A stretch of 64,000 bases of DNA, taken from positions 54,375 through 118,374 of the forward strand of contig NZ_AMDP01000005.1 in the NCBI RefSeq assembly GCF_028128615.1, written 5' to 3'. The position numbers and the translations under genes were made by a program. The DNA comes from Enterococcus sp. 5H. Its GTDB lineage: Bacteria; Bacillota; Bacilli; Lactobacillales; Enterococcaceae. Of the stretch, positions 1-9,751 are shown in pieces. Within the stretch, counting starts at the first letter, position 1, and the number at the start of each line of letters is the position of its first letter. The notes under the pieces are model-generated. The model was not told where the DNA came from, ran no database searches, and saw only the letters and a program-made list of their open reading frames with translations.

Positions 1-396
1 AGATAACTCAGACATTTTTTTCTGTGCATCAATATCAAATAATTCGATAAAATAATCAATTTGTTGTTTACTGTTTTTTATCTGATGAAACTCAGCTACG
101 TATTTCAGTACATCAAGTGTTGTCATATTCGGATAAAAACGAACATCACTAGAGACATAGCCCGTCCGTTTACGAATTTCTTTCACATCTTTAATACTAT
201 CTAAACCAAGTAAAGTCGAACTCCCTTGATCCGGATAAATAAAATTCAGCATCGCTTTTATCGTTGTCGATTTCCCTGCACCGTTCGGACCAATAAAACC
301 ATAAATTTCCCCTTTTTCTACAGTTAAATCAACATGGTCAATCGCAGGTTTCTTTTTATACAGCTTGGTTAGCCCTTTGATCTCAATGGCTTTCAT
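1..396 (-). CDS. ABC transporter ATP-binding protein (C-terminus outside window)
   Basis: N-terminal 132 codons of an ABC ATPase on the minus strand; the rest lies beyond the left edge. Translation from ATG at 396 gives the start MKAIEIKGLTKLYKKKPAID, then a Walker A motif GPNGAGKST at about residues 37-45 and a Q-loop-equivalent region followed by SSDVRFYPN. The order matches ATPases of drug/antibiotic or ABC-2 type exporters, in which the ATPase is followed by a permease gene (here off-window). A GGAGGAG ribosome binding site lies just upstream. The promoter carries a TetR-type palindrome, which suggests repression by a TetR regulator that is not visible here. Substrate unknown. Confidence 0.85.
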   Translation of the reverse strand, partial: MKAIEIKGLTKLYKKKPAIDHVDLTVEKGEIYGFIGPNGAGKSTTIKAMLNFIYPDQGSSTLLGLDSIKDVKEIRKRTGYVSSDVRFYPNMTTLDVLKYVAEFHQIKNSKQQIDYFIELFDIDAQKKMSELS

Positions 397-412
397 ATCA
401 ATACTCCTCCTC

Positions 413-430
413 ATTGACTAGTTAGTCAAT
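413..430. promoter_or_regulatory. TetR-type operator palindrome
   Basis: ATTGACTA-GT-TAGTCAAT: perfect 8-bp inverted arms around a 2-bp centre, lying between the -10 box (434-439) and the ribosome binding site, so a bound dimer would block transcription start. Arms of TTGACTA/TAGTCAA are typical of TetR-family operators of exporter operons. The cognate repressor is inferred to lie outside the window. Confidence 0.6.
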
Positions 431-433
431 TGA

Positions 434-462
434 AGTATACATCCCTTAGAATCTTTAGTCAA
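434..462 (-). promoter_or_regulatory. Sigma-A promoter of the ABC ATPase gene
   Basis: Read on the minus strand: TTGACT (-35, 457-462), 17-bp spacer, TATACT (-10, 434-439). Placement directly upstream of the GGAGGAG/ATG of the ABC gene makes it the likely promoter. Confidence 0.7.
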
Positions 463-482
463 AAAAAGCACTTATAAATTAG

Positions 483-528
483 TAAAAATAAAAAGACCGA
501 ACAAAACTGCTATTAGTTCTGTTCCGTC
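483..528 (-). terminator. Terminator after rsuA
   Basis: Imperfect 14-bp stem (495-508 with 515-528, two mismatches), 6-nt loop, followed on the minus strand by a T-rich tract (483-494). It sits about 20 nt after the rsuA stop. Confidence 0.7.
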
Positions 529-548
529 CGCTTAAAGGGAAACACTGC

Positions 549-1271
549 TTAATCTATTTTTTTTAACAAATCCAATTCTTCATTAGTTATCGCTCGGTAA
601 GCGCCTAAAGGTAATTCTTCATCTAACCATAACGATCCCATACGTAGCCGTTTTAAGTAAATAACTTTCTTGTCTACCGCTTCAAACATCCGTTTTACTT
701 GGTGGAATTTTCCTTCTTGAATAATTAAACGAATTTCTGAAATGCCTTCTGCTTCATCTATCTTATCAATCAATAATTCGCTAGGTTTCACTAATTCACC
801 ATTCGTCAGTGCAAATCCTTCAGCAAATTTCTCTTTGTCATTTGATCCAACCAATCCTTGAATTTTTGCGAAATATTCTTTATCTACATGTTTTTTTGGT
901 GACAATAACTGATGAGCTAATTGTCCGTCGTTCGTTAATAATAATAGCCCTTCCGTATCTTTATCTAACCGACCAACAGGAAATAAATCTTCTCTAAAAT
1001 CTTCGTCTTGCAATAAATCGATCACTGTTTGATCTCGTTTATCCTCCGTTGCAGAAATAACGCCTTGAGGTTTATGCAACATGTAGTAATAGAATTCTTG
1101 ATAAACTAACGGTTCTCCAGCAAAGGAAATCATATCCTTGTTTTCATCCACTTGGGTTTTAGCATCTTTTACGATTATGTCATTCACCGTTACTAAACTT
1201 TTTTTCAACAATTGCTTTACTTCTTTGCGGCTGCCAACACCTGTTTCTGCCAGAAATTTATCTAAACGCAT
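549..1271 (-). CDS. rsuA: 16S rRNA pseudouridine(516) synthase RsuA
   Basis: RsuA/RluB-type pseudouridine synthase, which isomerises a uridine in rRNA during ribosome assembly. It has an N-terminal S4 RNA-binding domain (about residues 1-50, RLDKFLAETGVGSRKE) and the catalytic motif GRLDKDTEGLLLLTNDG, whose Asp is the nucleophile (about residue 103), preceded by MLHKPQGVISA. At 240 aa it is nearer RsuA than the longer RluB. I chose ATG at 1271: GGAGG lies 8 nt upstream, whereas the TTG at 1274 is less well spaced. It lies downstream of the murJ-like gene on the same strand, separated by a 97-bp palindromic repeat, so co-transcription is possible. RluB/RluF-type specificity cannot be excluded by reading alone. 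Confidence 0.85.
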   Translation of the reverse strand: MRLDKFLAETGVGSRKEVKQLLKKSLVTVNDIIVKDAKTQVDENKDMISFAGEPLVYQEFYYYMLHKPQGVISATEDKRDQTVIDLLQDEDFREDLFPVGRLDKDTEGLLLLTNDGQLAHQLLSPKKHVDKEYFAKIQGLVGSNDKEKFAEGFALTNGELVKPSELLIDKIDEAEGISEIRLIIQEGKFHQVKRMFEAVDKKVIYLKRLRMGSLWLDEELPLGAYRAITNEELDLLKKID

Positions 1272-1309
1272 CAATCATTCCTCCTTGCATTATTGCTATG
1301 AAAAAAGTA

Positions 1310-1406
1310 AGGCTGTGACAATTTTCTAAAACCCACACAATGCATAAAACGCAATGTGCGGGTTTTCGTCCAATTGCTCAAGTCTAAGCGACTTTTGTCA
1401 CAACCT
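1310..1406. repeat. 97-bp imperfect palindromic intergenic repeat
   Basis: The outer 12-nt arms (1310-1321 and 1395-1406) are inverted with a single mismatch. An inner hairpin pairs AAAACCCACACAATGC with GCAATGTGCGGGTTTT. No coding potential is seen. The nested-arm layout fits a MITE-like or BOX-like intergenic element; it could also act as a terminator or processing site between the murJ-like gene and rsuA. Confidence 0.55.
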
Positions 1407-1416
1407 ATAAAAATAT

Positions 1417-3066
1417 TTATTTAATTTTTAACTTACGACGTAATTTGACAACACCTTTACCTAATAACTTGTCTGCTAATCGTAATTTTAATGTGATATA
1501 ACCATAAACTGCGCCACCAAAAGCTGCAACAATTAAAATAATCACAAATGATTGGAACTTACGTGTTGGATCTAGGAAAAAGTATAAAAACTCTCTCATC
1601 AAAATAGTCGCAATCATCATTACCATAGTAATCAAGAAAATCAGTAACCCACGGCGTAAAGTCAAACCAAAGTTAAATCGGCTAACTTTCTTAATTTTTC
1701 TCATAATCAAGAAGCAAGATAATGAAAAACCGATCATTGTAGCAATTAATGGTCCATAAACTTCAAAAAGACGTATAGCTGGATATTGAACAATTAATTT
1801 CAAAGCCAAGCCCAAGCCAAAATATTTAATCGCTGCTTTATTTTCATACATCCCCATCAACATCGTTGAAGAAAGCATGTACAGTCCCATAAACAAACCT
1901 GCGAAACAAGCTTGAATTAAAACAGAAACACCTAAAGCATCAGGCGCATAAAACATTGTATATAGCGGCTCTGCTAAAACAATCATACCAAATGTTGCTG
2001 GCAACATTACAAACATAAACAACTGTAGATTATTGCTGATTAATTTGGATAAATCACGATAATTTTTTAAAGTAATAGCTTCGGTAATCAATGGTAAGCC
2101 TGTCGCCGAAATCGATGTAGCTAAGGCGATTACTACCATGGTTAACTTATCTGGATTTGCATTAAAAATAGCAAATAGTGTGCGTAGTTGACTACCCGAA
2201 TAAGTAGTAAAGGTATTCATAAAATTAGAAAATGTAAATTGATCGACCAATTTAAAAACAGTCACACCTGATCCCACAATGATAAACGGAATCGCTTCTT
2301 TGATTGTTTCAGTCAATAAATCTTTCGTTGATGCTTCATGTTGATTTGCACTGTGTGCTTCAAGATAATCGAACATTGGTTTTTGCTTACGAATATAGAA
2401 AAACAGCACGACAAAACTAGCCAGCATCCCAATAAAAGCAGCTAGTGTTGATTGTGTAACCGCATCAACATAGTCACCATTATAGACTTTCATGATAATA
2501 AACGCTGTTAACAACATATAGAACACACGAGCAACTTGTTCAACAATTTGTGATAAAGCGTACGGCATCATGTCTTGATTTCCTTGGAAATAACCACGAA
2601 CTACACTCATACATGGGAAAATCAGAACCGCTAAACTTAATGAACGCATCGTCGGAATTAGATCTTCTCCCCCACCTGACCATTTTGCCAGCAACGGTGA
2701 AGCAAGATACATGACGACGGCAAAAACTACACCTAAAACCGCCATTAATTGAAGTGCTTTGTAGAAAAGCTGTCTACTAATTTTGTATTCATTTAATGAG
2801 TTGTAATACGATGTTTGTTTTGCAATAGCAGCAGGAATACCTGCTGTTGAAATTAATAAGAATAGCGCATATACAGTATAACCCATTGAAGATAAACTGT
2901 TTGCTTCATTGGCGTGTTCCCCCATCCATGCATACCATGGAATAATGTACACGGCTCCCAGCAAACGAGAAATTATATTACTAGCTGTCATCCATGCCGA
3001 GCCTTTAACCATCTTTTCTTGATTGGTCAAGATCGGTTGGTCAGCAGGATTTGGTTGATTTATCAT
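1417..3066 (-). CDS. murJ: Lipid II flippase MurJ-like (YtgP) polysaccharide/MOP-family membrane protein
   Basis: A 549-aa polytopic protein of the MOP/MATE superfamily with about 14 hydrophobic segments. Its length and N-terminal pattern (cytoplasmic start, then GSAWMTASNIISRLLGAVYIIPW) match the Gram-positive YtgP/MurJ group, which moves lipid II across the membrane for cell-wall synthesis. The Ala/Gly-rich first helix and the basic C-terminus (KLLGKGVVKLRRKLKIK) fit this family. GGAGGAG lies 5-6 nt before the ATG. It is divergent from murE, so two envelope genes share the 3067-3519 intergenic region. Another lipid-linked oligosaccharide flippase (Wzx-like) is the main alternative. Confidence 0.75.
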   Translation of the reverse strand: MINQPNPADQPILTNQEKMVKGSAWMTASNIISRLLGAVYIIPWYAWMGEHANEANSLSSMGYTVYALFLLISTAGIPAAIAKQTSYYNSLNEYKISRQLFYKALQLMAVLGVVFAVVMYLASPLLAKWSGGGEDLIPTMRSLSLAVLIFPCMSVVRGYFQGNQDMMPYALSQIVEQVARVFYMLLTAFIIMKVYNGDYVDAVTQSTLAAFIGMLASFVVLFFYIRKQKPMFDYLEAHSANQHEASTKDLLTETIKEAIPFIIVGSGVTVFKLVDQFTFSNFMNTFTTYSGSQLRTLFAIFNANPDKLTMVVIALATSISATGLPLITEAITLKNYRDLSKLISNNLQLFMFVMLPATFGMIVLAEPLYTMFYAPDALGVSVLIQACFAGLFMGLYMLSSTMLMGMYENKAAIKYFGLGLALKLIVQYPAIRLFEVYGPLIATMIGFSLSCFLIMRKIKKVSRFNFGLTLRRGLLIFLITMVMMIATILMREFLYFFLDPTRKFQSFVIILIVAAFGGAVYGYITLKLRLADKLLGKGVVKLRRKLKIK

Positions 3067-3522
3067 TTAACTCCTCCAACTTTCTTCAAACATGCTTTCT
3101 TTATTTTAATTGTTAAATCAAGGATATGCAACGACTTTCTTGAATAAATTAACTTATTTATTCTTTTCGCTTAGATTATGTACAGAAATAACGATTTTGT
3201 TTTTTAAAAGTTTTATCAAGCAACTAATTTCTATATTTTAATTTTTTGTTTTTTACTTGAGATAAGTGGGAAATCTCCTATATTTTTTGCTAAAATCAGA
3301 TTTTTCTTACATAACTCAGATATAATGTTTATAATTATTTGTTATTTTAAATATTCAAAAATCCAAAAAAAAATCACCCCTGATTAAGATTTCTCTACAA
3401 TCTTTTTGTGCACCAACAACTGCCTTGATGTTTTTCTGTTTAAATTGTATGATAAATGCCTAAATAGTTTTTTCGTCAGAGACTTGACTTTAGTTTATTA
3501 GATACCGCTTGGAGGCGTAATG
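3067..3522. other. Divergent intergenic region murJ/murE
   Basis: About 450 bp of AT-rich DNA without a credible gene. It holds the murE promoter (3425-3453). No riboswitch or clear operator was recognised. Confidence 0.6.
3425..3453 (+). promoter_or_regulatory. Promoter of murE
   Basis: TTGATG (3425-3430), 17-bp spacer, TATGAT (3448-3453), about 60 nt before the murE ribosome binding site. Confidence 0.65.
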
Positions 3523-5046
3523 ATGAATATTTCTTTAAACAAAATCCGTGAATGTTTACTTGAAGAAAAGCTTTTAAAAGAATTTATTTTAGCTGATGAC
3601 TGGTCATTAAATTTACCTAGTCCGCTGGCCGACAAAACATTTAACGCTCTTTCTTATGATTCACGAATAGTAAATTCTACTACACTTTTTTTCTGTAAAG
3701 GAATGAATTTTAAATCGGACTACTTGGAAGATGCTGTCAAATTAGGTCTTGAAGTATACGTAGCCGAGACGCCTTATGATGTTTCAGCCACTGTAGGGAT
3801 TATTGTGACAGATATCAAAAAAGCAATGGCCGTTTTAAGTATGGCATTTTACGACTACCCTCAAGAAAAGTTAAAGCTGGTTGCTTTTACTGGTACAAAA
3901 GGGAAAACAACCGCTGCTTATTTTACAAAATATATTCTAGATCAGACAACTAATAAAAAAACTGCAATGCTGTCTACTATGAATTCAACTTTAGATGGAC
4001 AAACTTATTTTAAATCTCATTTAACAACACCAGAATCACTTGATCTTTACCGTATGATGGCTGCTGCTGTGGAAAACAAGATGACTCATTTCGTTATGGA
4101 AGTTTCATCTCAAGCGTATAAGACTAATCGCGTATATGGATTATTTTTCGATGTCGGAATTTTTTTGAACATCACTCCAGACCATATTAGTCCAATCGAA
4201 CATCCAACTTTTGATGATTATTTTTACTGTAAACGACAATTGATTAAACATTCTAAAACAATGATTCTAAATCATGATTCTGACTATTTCCAGATGTTAA
4301 AAGACACTGCAGAACTTTTTGAAACACCTTATATTGTTTATAGCGATCATCCACAAGCGGATGCAGATTATTTCTTTAAGACTAGCGAAGATGACTCTTT
4401 AGCATTCTCAATTCAAGCAAAAACTGACTCTCTCGCTATTTCTGGTGACTATCACCTACGTTTGGCTGGCGATTTCAACAAAGGAAATGCCTTAAGTGCT
4501 GCTATTGCCAGTGCTCTAGTCGGCGCAACACGAGAAGATTGTCAGCTTGGTATCAAAGAAACAACTGTTCCCGGAAGAATGGAGCTTTTAACGAATACAA
4601 ATGGTGCCAAAGTCTATGTCGATTATGCACACAATTATGATAGTTTAAAGAATCTTCTAGCTTTTGTCAAAGAAGAACATTCTGATGGTCGTTTACTTGT
4701 GGTTATTGGCAGTACAGGGAATAAAGCCATTTCAAGACGTAAAGATTTCGGTACTGTTCTTTCCGAGCTTGCTGACGTAGCTATTTTAACAACGGATGAT
4801 CCGGCTAATGAAGATCCTATAGCTATTTGTGACGAAATTGCAGCTCATATCACTTCTAATATTCCAACAGAAATAATCGTTGACCGCAGTGAAGCAATCG
4901 CCAAAGCATTAGCTATGAGTAAACCTGTAGACGCTGTTATTTTAGCTGGAAAAGGCGCTGACTTATACCAAAAAGTTAATGGTGAAGACACTCCTTACGA
5001 AGGTGACTTCCATATCGCTGAACGTTTAATTCATGAAACTATCTAA
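3523..5046 (+). CDS. murE: UDP-N-acetylmuramoyl-tripeptide synthetase, L-lysine type (MurE)
   Basis: Cytoplasmic Mur ligase that adds the third stem-peptide residue to UDP-MurNAc-L-Ala-D-Glu, using ATP. The ATP-binding motif GTKGKTT starts near residue 125 (counting from the first Met at 3520), followed by TTPESLDLYRMM and the C-terminal ligase domain. The amino-acid selectivity motif reads DDPA (about 426-429) where meso-DAP enzymes have DNPR, which points to L-lysine. ATG codons occur at 3520 and 3523; GGAGG (3511-3515) is 4 and 7 nt away respectively, so I prefer 3523. It ends at a bidirectional terminator shared with the AEC gene. Confidence 0.92.
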   Translation: MNISLNKIRECLLEEKLLKEFILADDWSLNLPSPLADKTFNALSYDSRIVNSTTLFFCKGMNFKSDYLEDAVKLGLEVYVAETPYDVSATVGIIVTDIKKAMAVLSMAFYDYPQEKLKLVAFTGTKGKTTAAYFTKYILDQTTNKKTAMLSTMNSTLDGQTYFKSHLTTPESLDLYRMMAAAVENKMTHFVMEVSSQAYKTNRVYGLFFDVGIFLNITPDHISPIEHPTFDDYFYCKRQLIKHSKTMILNHDSDYFQMLKDTAELFETPYIVYSDHPQADADYFFKTSEDDSLAFSIQAKTDSLAISGDYHLRLAGDFNKGNALSAAIASALVGATREDCQLGIKETTVPGRMELLTNTNGAKVYVDYAHNYDSLKNLLAFVKEEHSDGRLLVVIGSTGNKAISRRKDFGTVLSELADVAILTTDDPANEDPIAICDEIAAHITSNIPTEIIVDRSEAIAKALAMSKPVDAVILAGKGADLYQKVNGEDTPYEGDFHIAERLIHETI

Positions 5047-5052
5047 TTCAAC

Positions 5053-5096
5053 AATGGTGAACCAGAAAATTTTCTTTCTGCTTCGCCATTTTTTTA
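5053..5096. terminator. Bidirectional terminator murE / AEC transporter
   Basis: A stem of about 16 bp (AATGGTGAACCAGAAA pairing with TTTCTGCTTCGCCATT, one G-U and one mismatch) with T-runs on both strands, between convergent genes. Confidence 0.85.
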
Positions 5097-6002
5097 TCCC
5101 ATCAACATCATTACCAGAGTCATCAACACTAAACTAATTAAAATACTTGCTGAAGAAGTAAAACCAACTGTTTCTTCCGGCATACCTGCCTTTACACTAT
5201 TAATTACAGAAAAAGTCGGCATCGGTGCTACACTTAATACAACTAAAACAATTCTCAGCATTGGATTCAACGGAATTACAAACGCAAATAACAACGCTAA
5301 AATTCCACCGCATAGATAACGCCAAAACAAGACTTCTTTGACTAAATGCAATGCTCGCTTTGGTAAACGTACTTCAAAATATAACCCAATCATAAACATG
5401 GATAAAAACCCATTCGCTTTAGCAATTAGTTCCAAAATAGCCAATAATTCCAGCGGTAAGTTAATATCTCCGATTCTCAGCAGCAACATAACCAAGTAAG
5501 CTGTAAACGGCACCGATCTTAATAGTGATAAAACAATTCGTTTTGCTGACGTTTCCTTTTTACTGCCAATCATTTTATCAATCAACAATGTGCTTCCACC
5601 AGTCAACATCACACTATTTCCAATATCAAACATTAAAAGAAACGGAACTGCTAATGGATAGAAGCCTTGAATAAATGGTAAACTAAAATTTCCAATATTG
5701 TAACCTGACATCGAATACATTTGAAACTGCTGTTCTAAAATAGAACGTTTTTTACTTACTCGACTGCCAATCAAAATGACTAAGATATTCATAATAATAC
5801 CCATTATCAATAAGAAAAAAAGCGTTCCTGAGACAGCCACATTCGCTAAACTGACAATTACCGTTGCCGGTAAGGTAATATTTACGATAATAATCGATAG
5901 TGTTCCGCCATCTGCTTTACTTAATAAGCCAATTCGTTTCATCAAAAAACCTAAAAAGATCATAAAACAAAAAGCACCCGCTTGTACTAAAATCTCTTTC
6001 AT
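5094..6002 (-). CDS. AEC-family transporter (auxin efflux carrier / malate permease type)
   Basis: A 302-aa membrane protein with about ten hydrophobic helices in two five-helix halves. It shows the AEC start (a long first helix FCFMIFLGFLMKRIGLLSK) and the conserved NITLPATVIVSL region. Family members export or exchange small carboxylates or related anions; the substrate cannot be read from sequence. GAGGGG precedes the ATG. It is convergent with murE and has no obvious operon partner or regulator nearby. Confidence 0.8.
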   Translation of the reverse strand: MKEILVQAGAFCFMIFLGFLMKRIGLLSKADGGTLSIIIVNITLPATVIVSLANVAVSGTLFFLLIMGIIMNILVILIGSRVSKKRSILEQQFQMYSMSGYNIGNFSLPFIQGFYPLAVPFLLMFDIGNSVMLTGGSTLLIDKMIGSKKETSAKRIVLSLLRSVPFTAYLVMLLLRIGDINLPLELLAILELIAKANGFLSMFMIGLYFEVRLPKRALHLVKEVLFWRYLCGGILALLFAFVIPLNPMLRIVLVVLSVAPMPTFSVINSVKAGMPEETVGFTSSASILISLVLMTLVMMLMG

Positions 6003-6164
6003 CCAATTTGCCCCTCACATTTCGTTTTCCAACACTCTTACAAATTATAGCAAAAAGATCCTAATTCAGCTGGCTTTACTATAAAACATTGTTTCCCTGA
6101 GTTAATTCTAGTTGATTGAAGTCATAACTGCTATACTAAAGAAAAATTCTAGGAGGAACACGAT

Positions 6165-6581
6165 ATGATTCAGAAAATACTCATAGGACTAAACTTAATT
6201 ATTGGTCTTGGCGGCGTTGTAGGTGGATTTCTAGCATTATCTAGCAGCGCAAGAGCAAGTGTCGGCATTAGCGAAACAATGTTAAAAAACTCACCGTTTA
6301 CAACTTTTTTGATTCCCGGATTGTTTTTACTTTGTATAATTGGTTTTGGAAACTTGTTTGTTAGCTATACAAGCATCAAAACAAAACCATCATTTGCTTA
6401 TTTTGATTGTGTAATTGGGTTAATATTATGTCTATGGATCATTGCTCAATGTATTATGCTACTATCGATTGTTCCTTTGCATGTTATTTTCTTTTTACTA
6501 GGTTTTGTACAATTTTTAGGGGGATTATTATTGATTCGAAAAGAACATTTATTGCCGCCATTTTCTGCGCATCAAAATTGA
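6165..6581 (+). CDS. Small four-helix membrane protein, unknown function
   Basis: A 138-aa protein with about four predicted membrane segments (roughly residues 5-27, 47-70, 80-101 and 105-126). A non-membrane loop of about 20 residues (SSARASVGISETMLKNSP) follows the first helix. The AGGAGG at 6151-6156 is well spaced and supports expression. It is a single gene ended by the hairpin at 6675-6713. No family is recognised. Confidence 0.7.
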   Translation: MIQKILIGLNLIIGLGGVVGGFLALSSSARASVGISETMLKNSPFTTFLIPGLFLLCIIGFGNLFVSYTSIKTKPSFAYFDCVIGLILCLWIIAQCIMLLSIVPLHVIFFLLGFVQFLGGLLLIRKEHLLPPFSAHQN

Positions 6582-6674
6582 ACAATAGTATATTTATTTT
6601 GCTGATTAATACAGAAACTCATTGAGTATTACAAAAAACAGCTGTTTTTAATCGTAAATTTTTCTTAAATCAAA

Positions 6675-6713
6675 AAACCACTATCTTCCTCAACAAAGCA
6701 AGATAGTGGTTTT
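6675..6713. terminator. Bidirectional terminator, small membrane gene / copA
   Basis: Perfect 13-bp stem AAACCACTATCTT / AAGATAGTGGTTT with a 12-nt loop and T-runs on both strands, between convergent genes. Confidence 0.88.
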
Positions 6714-6731
6714 CATATTTTTCATTCTATA

Positions 6732-9197
6732 CTATTTCTTCAATCCAGAAGGTTTGAAGCCTTTCAAACGCAATGCATTCAGCAACACTGAAACTGAACT
6801 AAAACTCATCGCTGCTCCGGCAATCATTGGATTTAACAAAGGTCCGCCAAATACGTGTAACAATCCCATCGCCACTGGAATTCCCAATGTGTTATAAGCA
6901 AACGCCCAGAACAGATTTTCTTTAATATTTTTGATCGTAGCTTTACTTAACTCTACAGCAGTCGGGACATCCATCAAGTCACTGCGCATTAGTACAATAT
7001 CTGCAGATTCCATTGCCACATCTGTTCCTGATCCAATCGCAATTCCAATATCTGCTTGAGCTAATGCTGGAGCATCATTGATTCCATCGCCAACCATCGC
7101 TACTTTTTTACCTTCTTTTTGTAGTTTCATCACTTCATTCGCTTTATCTTCGGGCAGTACTTCGCTTAACACGCGGTCAATCCCAACTTGTTTTGCAATT
7201 GCTTGAGCTGTTCGTTTATTGTCACCAGTAATCATTGCTACTTCAATGCCCATTTGATGTAACTTTTTAATTGCCGAAATACTATTGGGTTTGATTGTAT
7301 CTGCTACAGCAATAATTCCAGCAATTTTACCGTCTTTTGCAATATACATCGGTGTTTTTCCTTGTTCAGCTAATTGATCTGAAACAGTACTTAAATTTTC
7401 CAATGTGATTTTTTGGTCGTCCATTAATTTTTTATTTCCTAATAATAATCTACTGCCTTCAATTGTGACTTCAATCCCATGACCGGGAATTGCTTCGAAG
7501 GCGTCTGTTGATGCAAGTGTTAATTGTTTTTCTTCAGCACCATTGACAATCGCTTCTCCAAGCGGATGCTCAGAGCCTTTTTCGGCTGAGGCAGCTAATC
7601 GAAGTAGCTCTTCTTTTGTGATAAACTCGGCTGTCACAATATCTGTTACCTTAGGTTTACCTTCTGTAATTGTTCCTGTTTTATCAAAGACAATCGTTTG
7701 AATTTTATGCGTTGTTTCAAGCGCATCTCCACTTTTGATTAATACACCGTTTTCTGCTCCTTTTCCTGTTCCTACCATGATAGCCGTTGGCGTTGCTAAG
7801 CCTAGCGCACATGGACATGCAATAACAAGTACAGAAATTGTGATTGTCAGTGCAAAAATCCATGATTCCTGACCTAAGAAATACCAAGCTAAACCTGCTA
7901 AAATAGCTAAAACAATCACGATTGGTACAAACACACCAGAAATTTTATCTGCCATTTTAGCAATTGGTGCTTTAGAACCTTGAGCATCTTCCACTAGTTT
8001 GATGATTTGAGATAAGGCAGTATCTTTACCGACTTTTGTGGCTTTAAAACGAAAGCTGCCGTTTTTATTAATACTAGCACCAATCACATTATCTCCCGCT
8101 TTTTTCTCTACAGGAATACTTTCACCTGTTAACATCGATTCATCGACTGAAGTTGAACCTTCCGTAACTAGTCCATCAACAGGAATTTTTTCACCTGGAC
8201 GAACAACAATAATATCATTTAGTTGAACACTATCCACAGGCACTTCAATTTCTTCATCATTACGCAAAATACGTGCATTTTTAGGAGCCAAGCCCATTAA
8301 TTTTTTAATTGCTTCAGAGGTTTTCCCTTTAGAGATTGCTTCAAAATATTTCCCTAGCGTAATCAATGTTAAAATCACAGCTGCTGATTCATAATAAAGA
8401 GCCATCGTAAAATCATGATTGCCAGCGAAAATCATCCCAGTTCCGTACAAACTATACAAAACAGCCGCACTAGTTCCCAAAGCAACTAATGAATCCATAT
8501 TGGGATGTCCTTTGAACAATGCTTTGAACCCAACAATAAAGAAACTTCTGCCTAAATAAACGACAGGAATAGTTAAAATCAATTGTGCCATCGCAAAAGT
8601 GTCCGGATGCATCATTGGATCTAGAAACATTGGCAAAGGCATTCCGATCATATGCCCCATAGCAATATAAAGCAACGGAACTGTAAATACAGCCGAAATC
8701 CAAAAGCGCTGCCACATTTCTTTAATATGTTTTTGTTTTTTCTCCCGATCTTTATCAACTGAATCAGTCGTATCAATTTGTTCAATTGCTTCATAGCCAG
8801 CATCTGCTACAGTTTTAGTAATATCGGATACATTGACCATAGTTGGATCAAAATCAACTATCATTTTTTCAGTGGCTAAATTAACAGTTGCTTTTGCGAT
8901 CCCATTTAGTTTGTTTGTCGCTTTTTCAATTGTTTGCGCACATGAAGCACAAGTCATGCCTTCAATATCAAATGTTCTTTGTTGATTATTACTTAAGGCT
9001 TCATACCCGGCATCTGCTACCGCTTTTTGGATCTCTTTTTCAGATAATTGGCTTCCATCATATTCAACACTTAATTTTTCTGTCGCTAAATTGACAGTTG
9101 CTTTTGAAACTCCTGATAACTTGCCTGCCGCTTTTTCAACAGTTTGTGCACAAGAGGCACAGGTCATCCCCTCAATATCAAACGTCTTTGCTTCCAT
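6732..9197 (-). CDS. copA: Copper-exporting P1B-type ATPase CopA
   Basis: An 821-aa Cu(I) efflux pump. It has two N-terminal heavy-metal-associated domains, each with GMTCASC (Cys13/Cys16 and Cys83/Cys86), followed by membrane helices, the actuator motif TGES, the membrane CPC metal site (461-463), the phosphorylation site DKTGT (Asp505) and GDGINDAP. Length and order are canonical for CopA. AAAGGAGAT precedes the ATG. Neither copY nor copZ is adjacent, although enterococcal cop operons commonly carry them, so regulator and chaperone would have to be elsewhere. A near-cop-box palindrome lies at the promoter. Confidence 0.95.
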   Translation of the reverse strand: MEAKTFDIEGMTCASCAQTVEKAAGKLSGVSKATVNLATEKLSVEYDGSQLSEKEIQKAVADAGYEALSNNQQRTFDIEGMTCASCAQTIEKATNKLNGIAKATVNLATEKMIVDFDPTMVNVSDITKTVADAGYEAIEQIDTTDSVDKDREKKQKHIKEMWQRFWISAVFTVPLLYIAMGHMIGMPLPMFLDPMMHPDTFAMAQLILTIPVVYLGRSFFIVGFKALFKGHPNMDSLVALGTSAAVLYSLYGTGMIFAGNHDFTMALYYESAAVILTLITLGKYFEAISKGKTSEAIKKLMGLAPKNARILRNDEEIEVPVDSVQLNDIIVVRPGEKIPVDGLVTEGSTSVDESMLTGESIPVEKKAGDNVIGASINKNGSFRFKATKVGKDTALSQIIKLVEDAQGSKAPIAKMADKISGVFVPIVIVLAILAGLAWYFLGQESWIFALTITISVLVIACPCALGLATPTAIMVGTGKGAENGVLIKSGDALETTHKIQTIVFDKTGTITEGKPKVTDIVTAEFITKEELLRLAASAEKGSEHPLGEAIVNGAEEKQLTLASTDAFEAIPGHGIEVTIEGSRLLLGNKKLMDDQKITLENLSTVSDQLAEQGKTPMYIAKDGKIAGIIAVADTIKPNSISAIKKLHQMGIEVAMITGDNKRTAQAIAKQVGIDRVLSEVLPEDKANEVMKLQKEGKKVAMVGDGINDAPALAQADIGIAIGSGTDVAMESADIVLMRSDLMDVPTAVELSKATIKNIKENLFWAFAYNTLGIPVAMGLLHVFGGPLLNPMIAGAAMSFSSVSVLLNALRLKGFKPSGLKK

Positions 9198-9242
9198 TTT
9201 TTACATCTCCTTTGATAGACTTTGGTTTTATGACTAATCTTT

Positions 9243-9264
9243 AACGACTACATTTATAGTCGTT
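9243..9264. promoter_or_regulatory. Operator-like palindrome upstream of copA (near cop box)
   Basis: AACGACTA-CATTTA-TAGTCGTT: perfect 8-bp arms. Its core TACATTTATAG departs by one base from the TACAnnTGTA-type cop box. It lies immediately downstream of the copA -10, as a CopY-type repressor site would. Confidence 0.55.
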
Positions 9265-9277
9265 TCATTTCTTCTTT

Positions 9278-9306
9278 ATATTAAAATAGATCAGCAGGTT
9301 TGTCAA
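9278..9306 (-). promoter_or_regulatory. copA promoter
   Basis: On the minus strand: TTGACA (9301-9306), 17-bp spacer, TAATAT (9278-9283). Confidence 0.75.
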
Positions 9307-9751
9307 CCTAAATATCTGAAGAGTTTATTGCGCTTTGAATTGATAATAATTAACGCTGATTTATTCTAAAAATCTGAAAAAACATTATTATTTATCTAAA
9401 ACCCTATCTTATTTTCTACTATATTTCATTATTTTATATTTATAATATAATTATTTTGTATGTAATTACTCACTAAAAAATTTACTATTCACTCTTTTTG
9501 TAATTAACAAGAACTAATAGCATTATTAAAAAAACTCCTTGTATCGTAGGATATACTTATTTTAAAGATTAATTTACATAAAGTGAATATATATAATTTT
9601 CAAAATCCCTTCCAACTTTTATTCCATGTTATTTAATTTGAAGGAACACCCATTAATTAAATAACGTACATAATGATTGATAAACATTTACAGCATTGAT
9701 ATTATCATCTTGTAAATAATTATTTAACAAAAATTTAAAGGAGATTACATT
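9307..9751. other. Intergenic region copA / LPMO
   Basis: Very AT-rich DNA of about 445 bp with no credible gene. Its right end holds the LPMO promoter at 9677-9705. Confidence 0.5.
9677..9705 (+). promoter_or_regulatory. Promoter of the LPMO gene
   Basis: TTGATA (9677-9682), 17-bp spacer, TATTAT (9700-9705), about 32 nt before AAGGAGA. Confidence 0.65.

Noticed and set aside
1417..3066. Capsule-type Wzx flippase with a polysaccharide locus
   Set aside because: No glycosyltransferase or capsule gene is adjacent; length and neighbour murE favour the MurJ/YtgP type.
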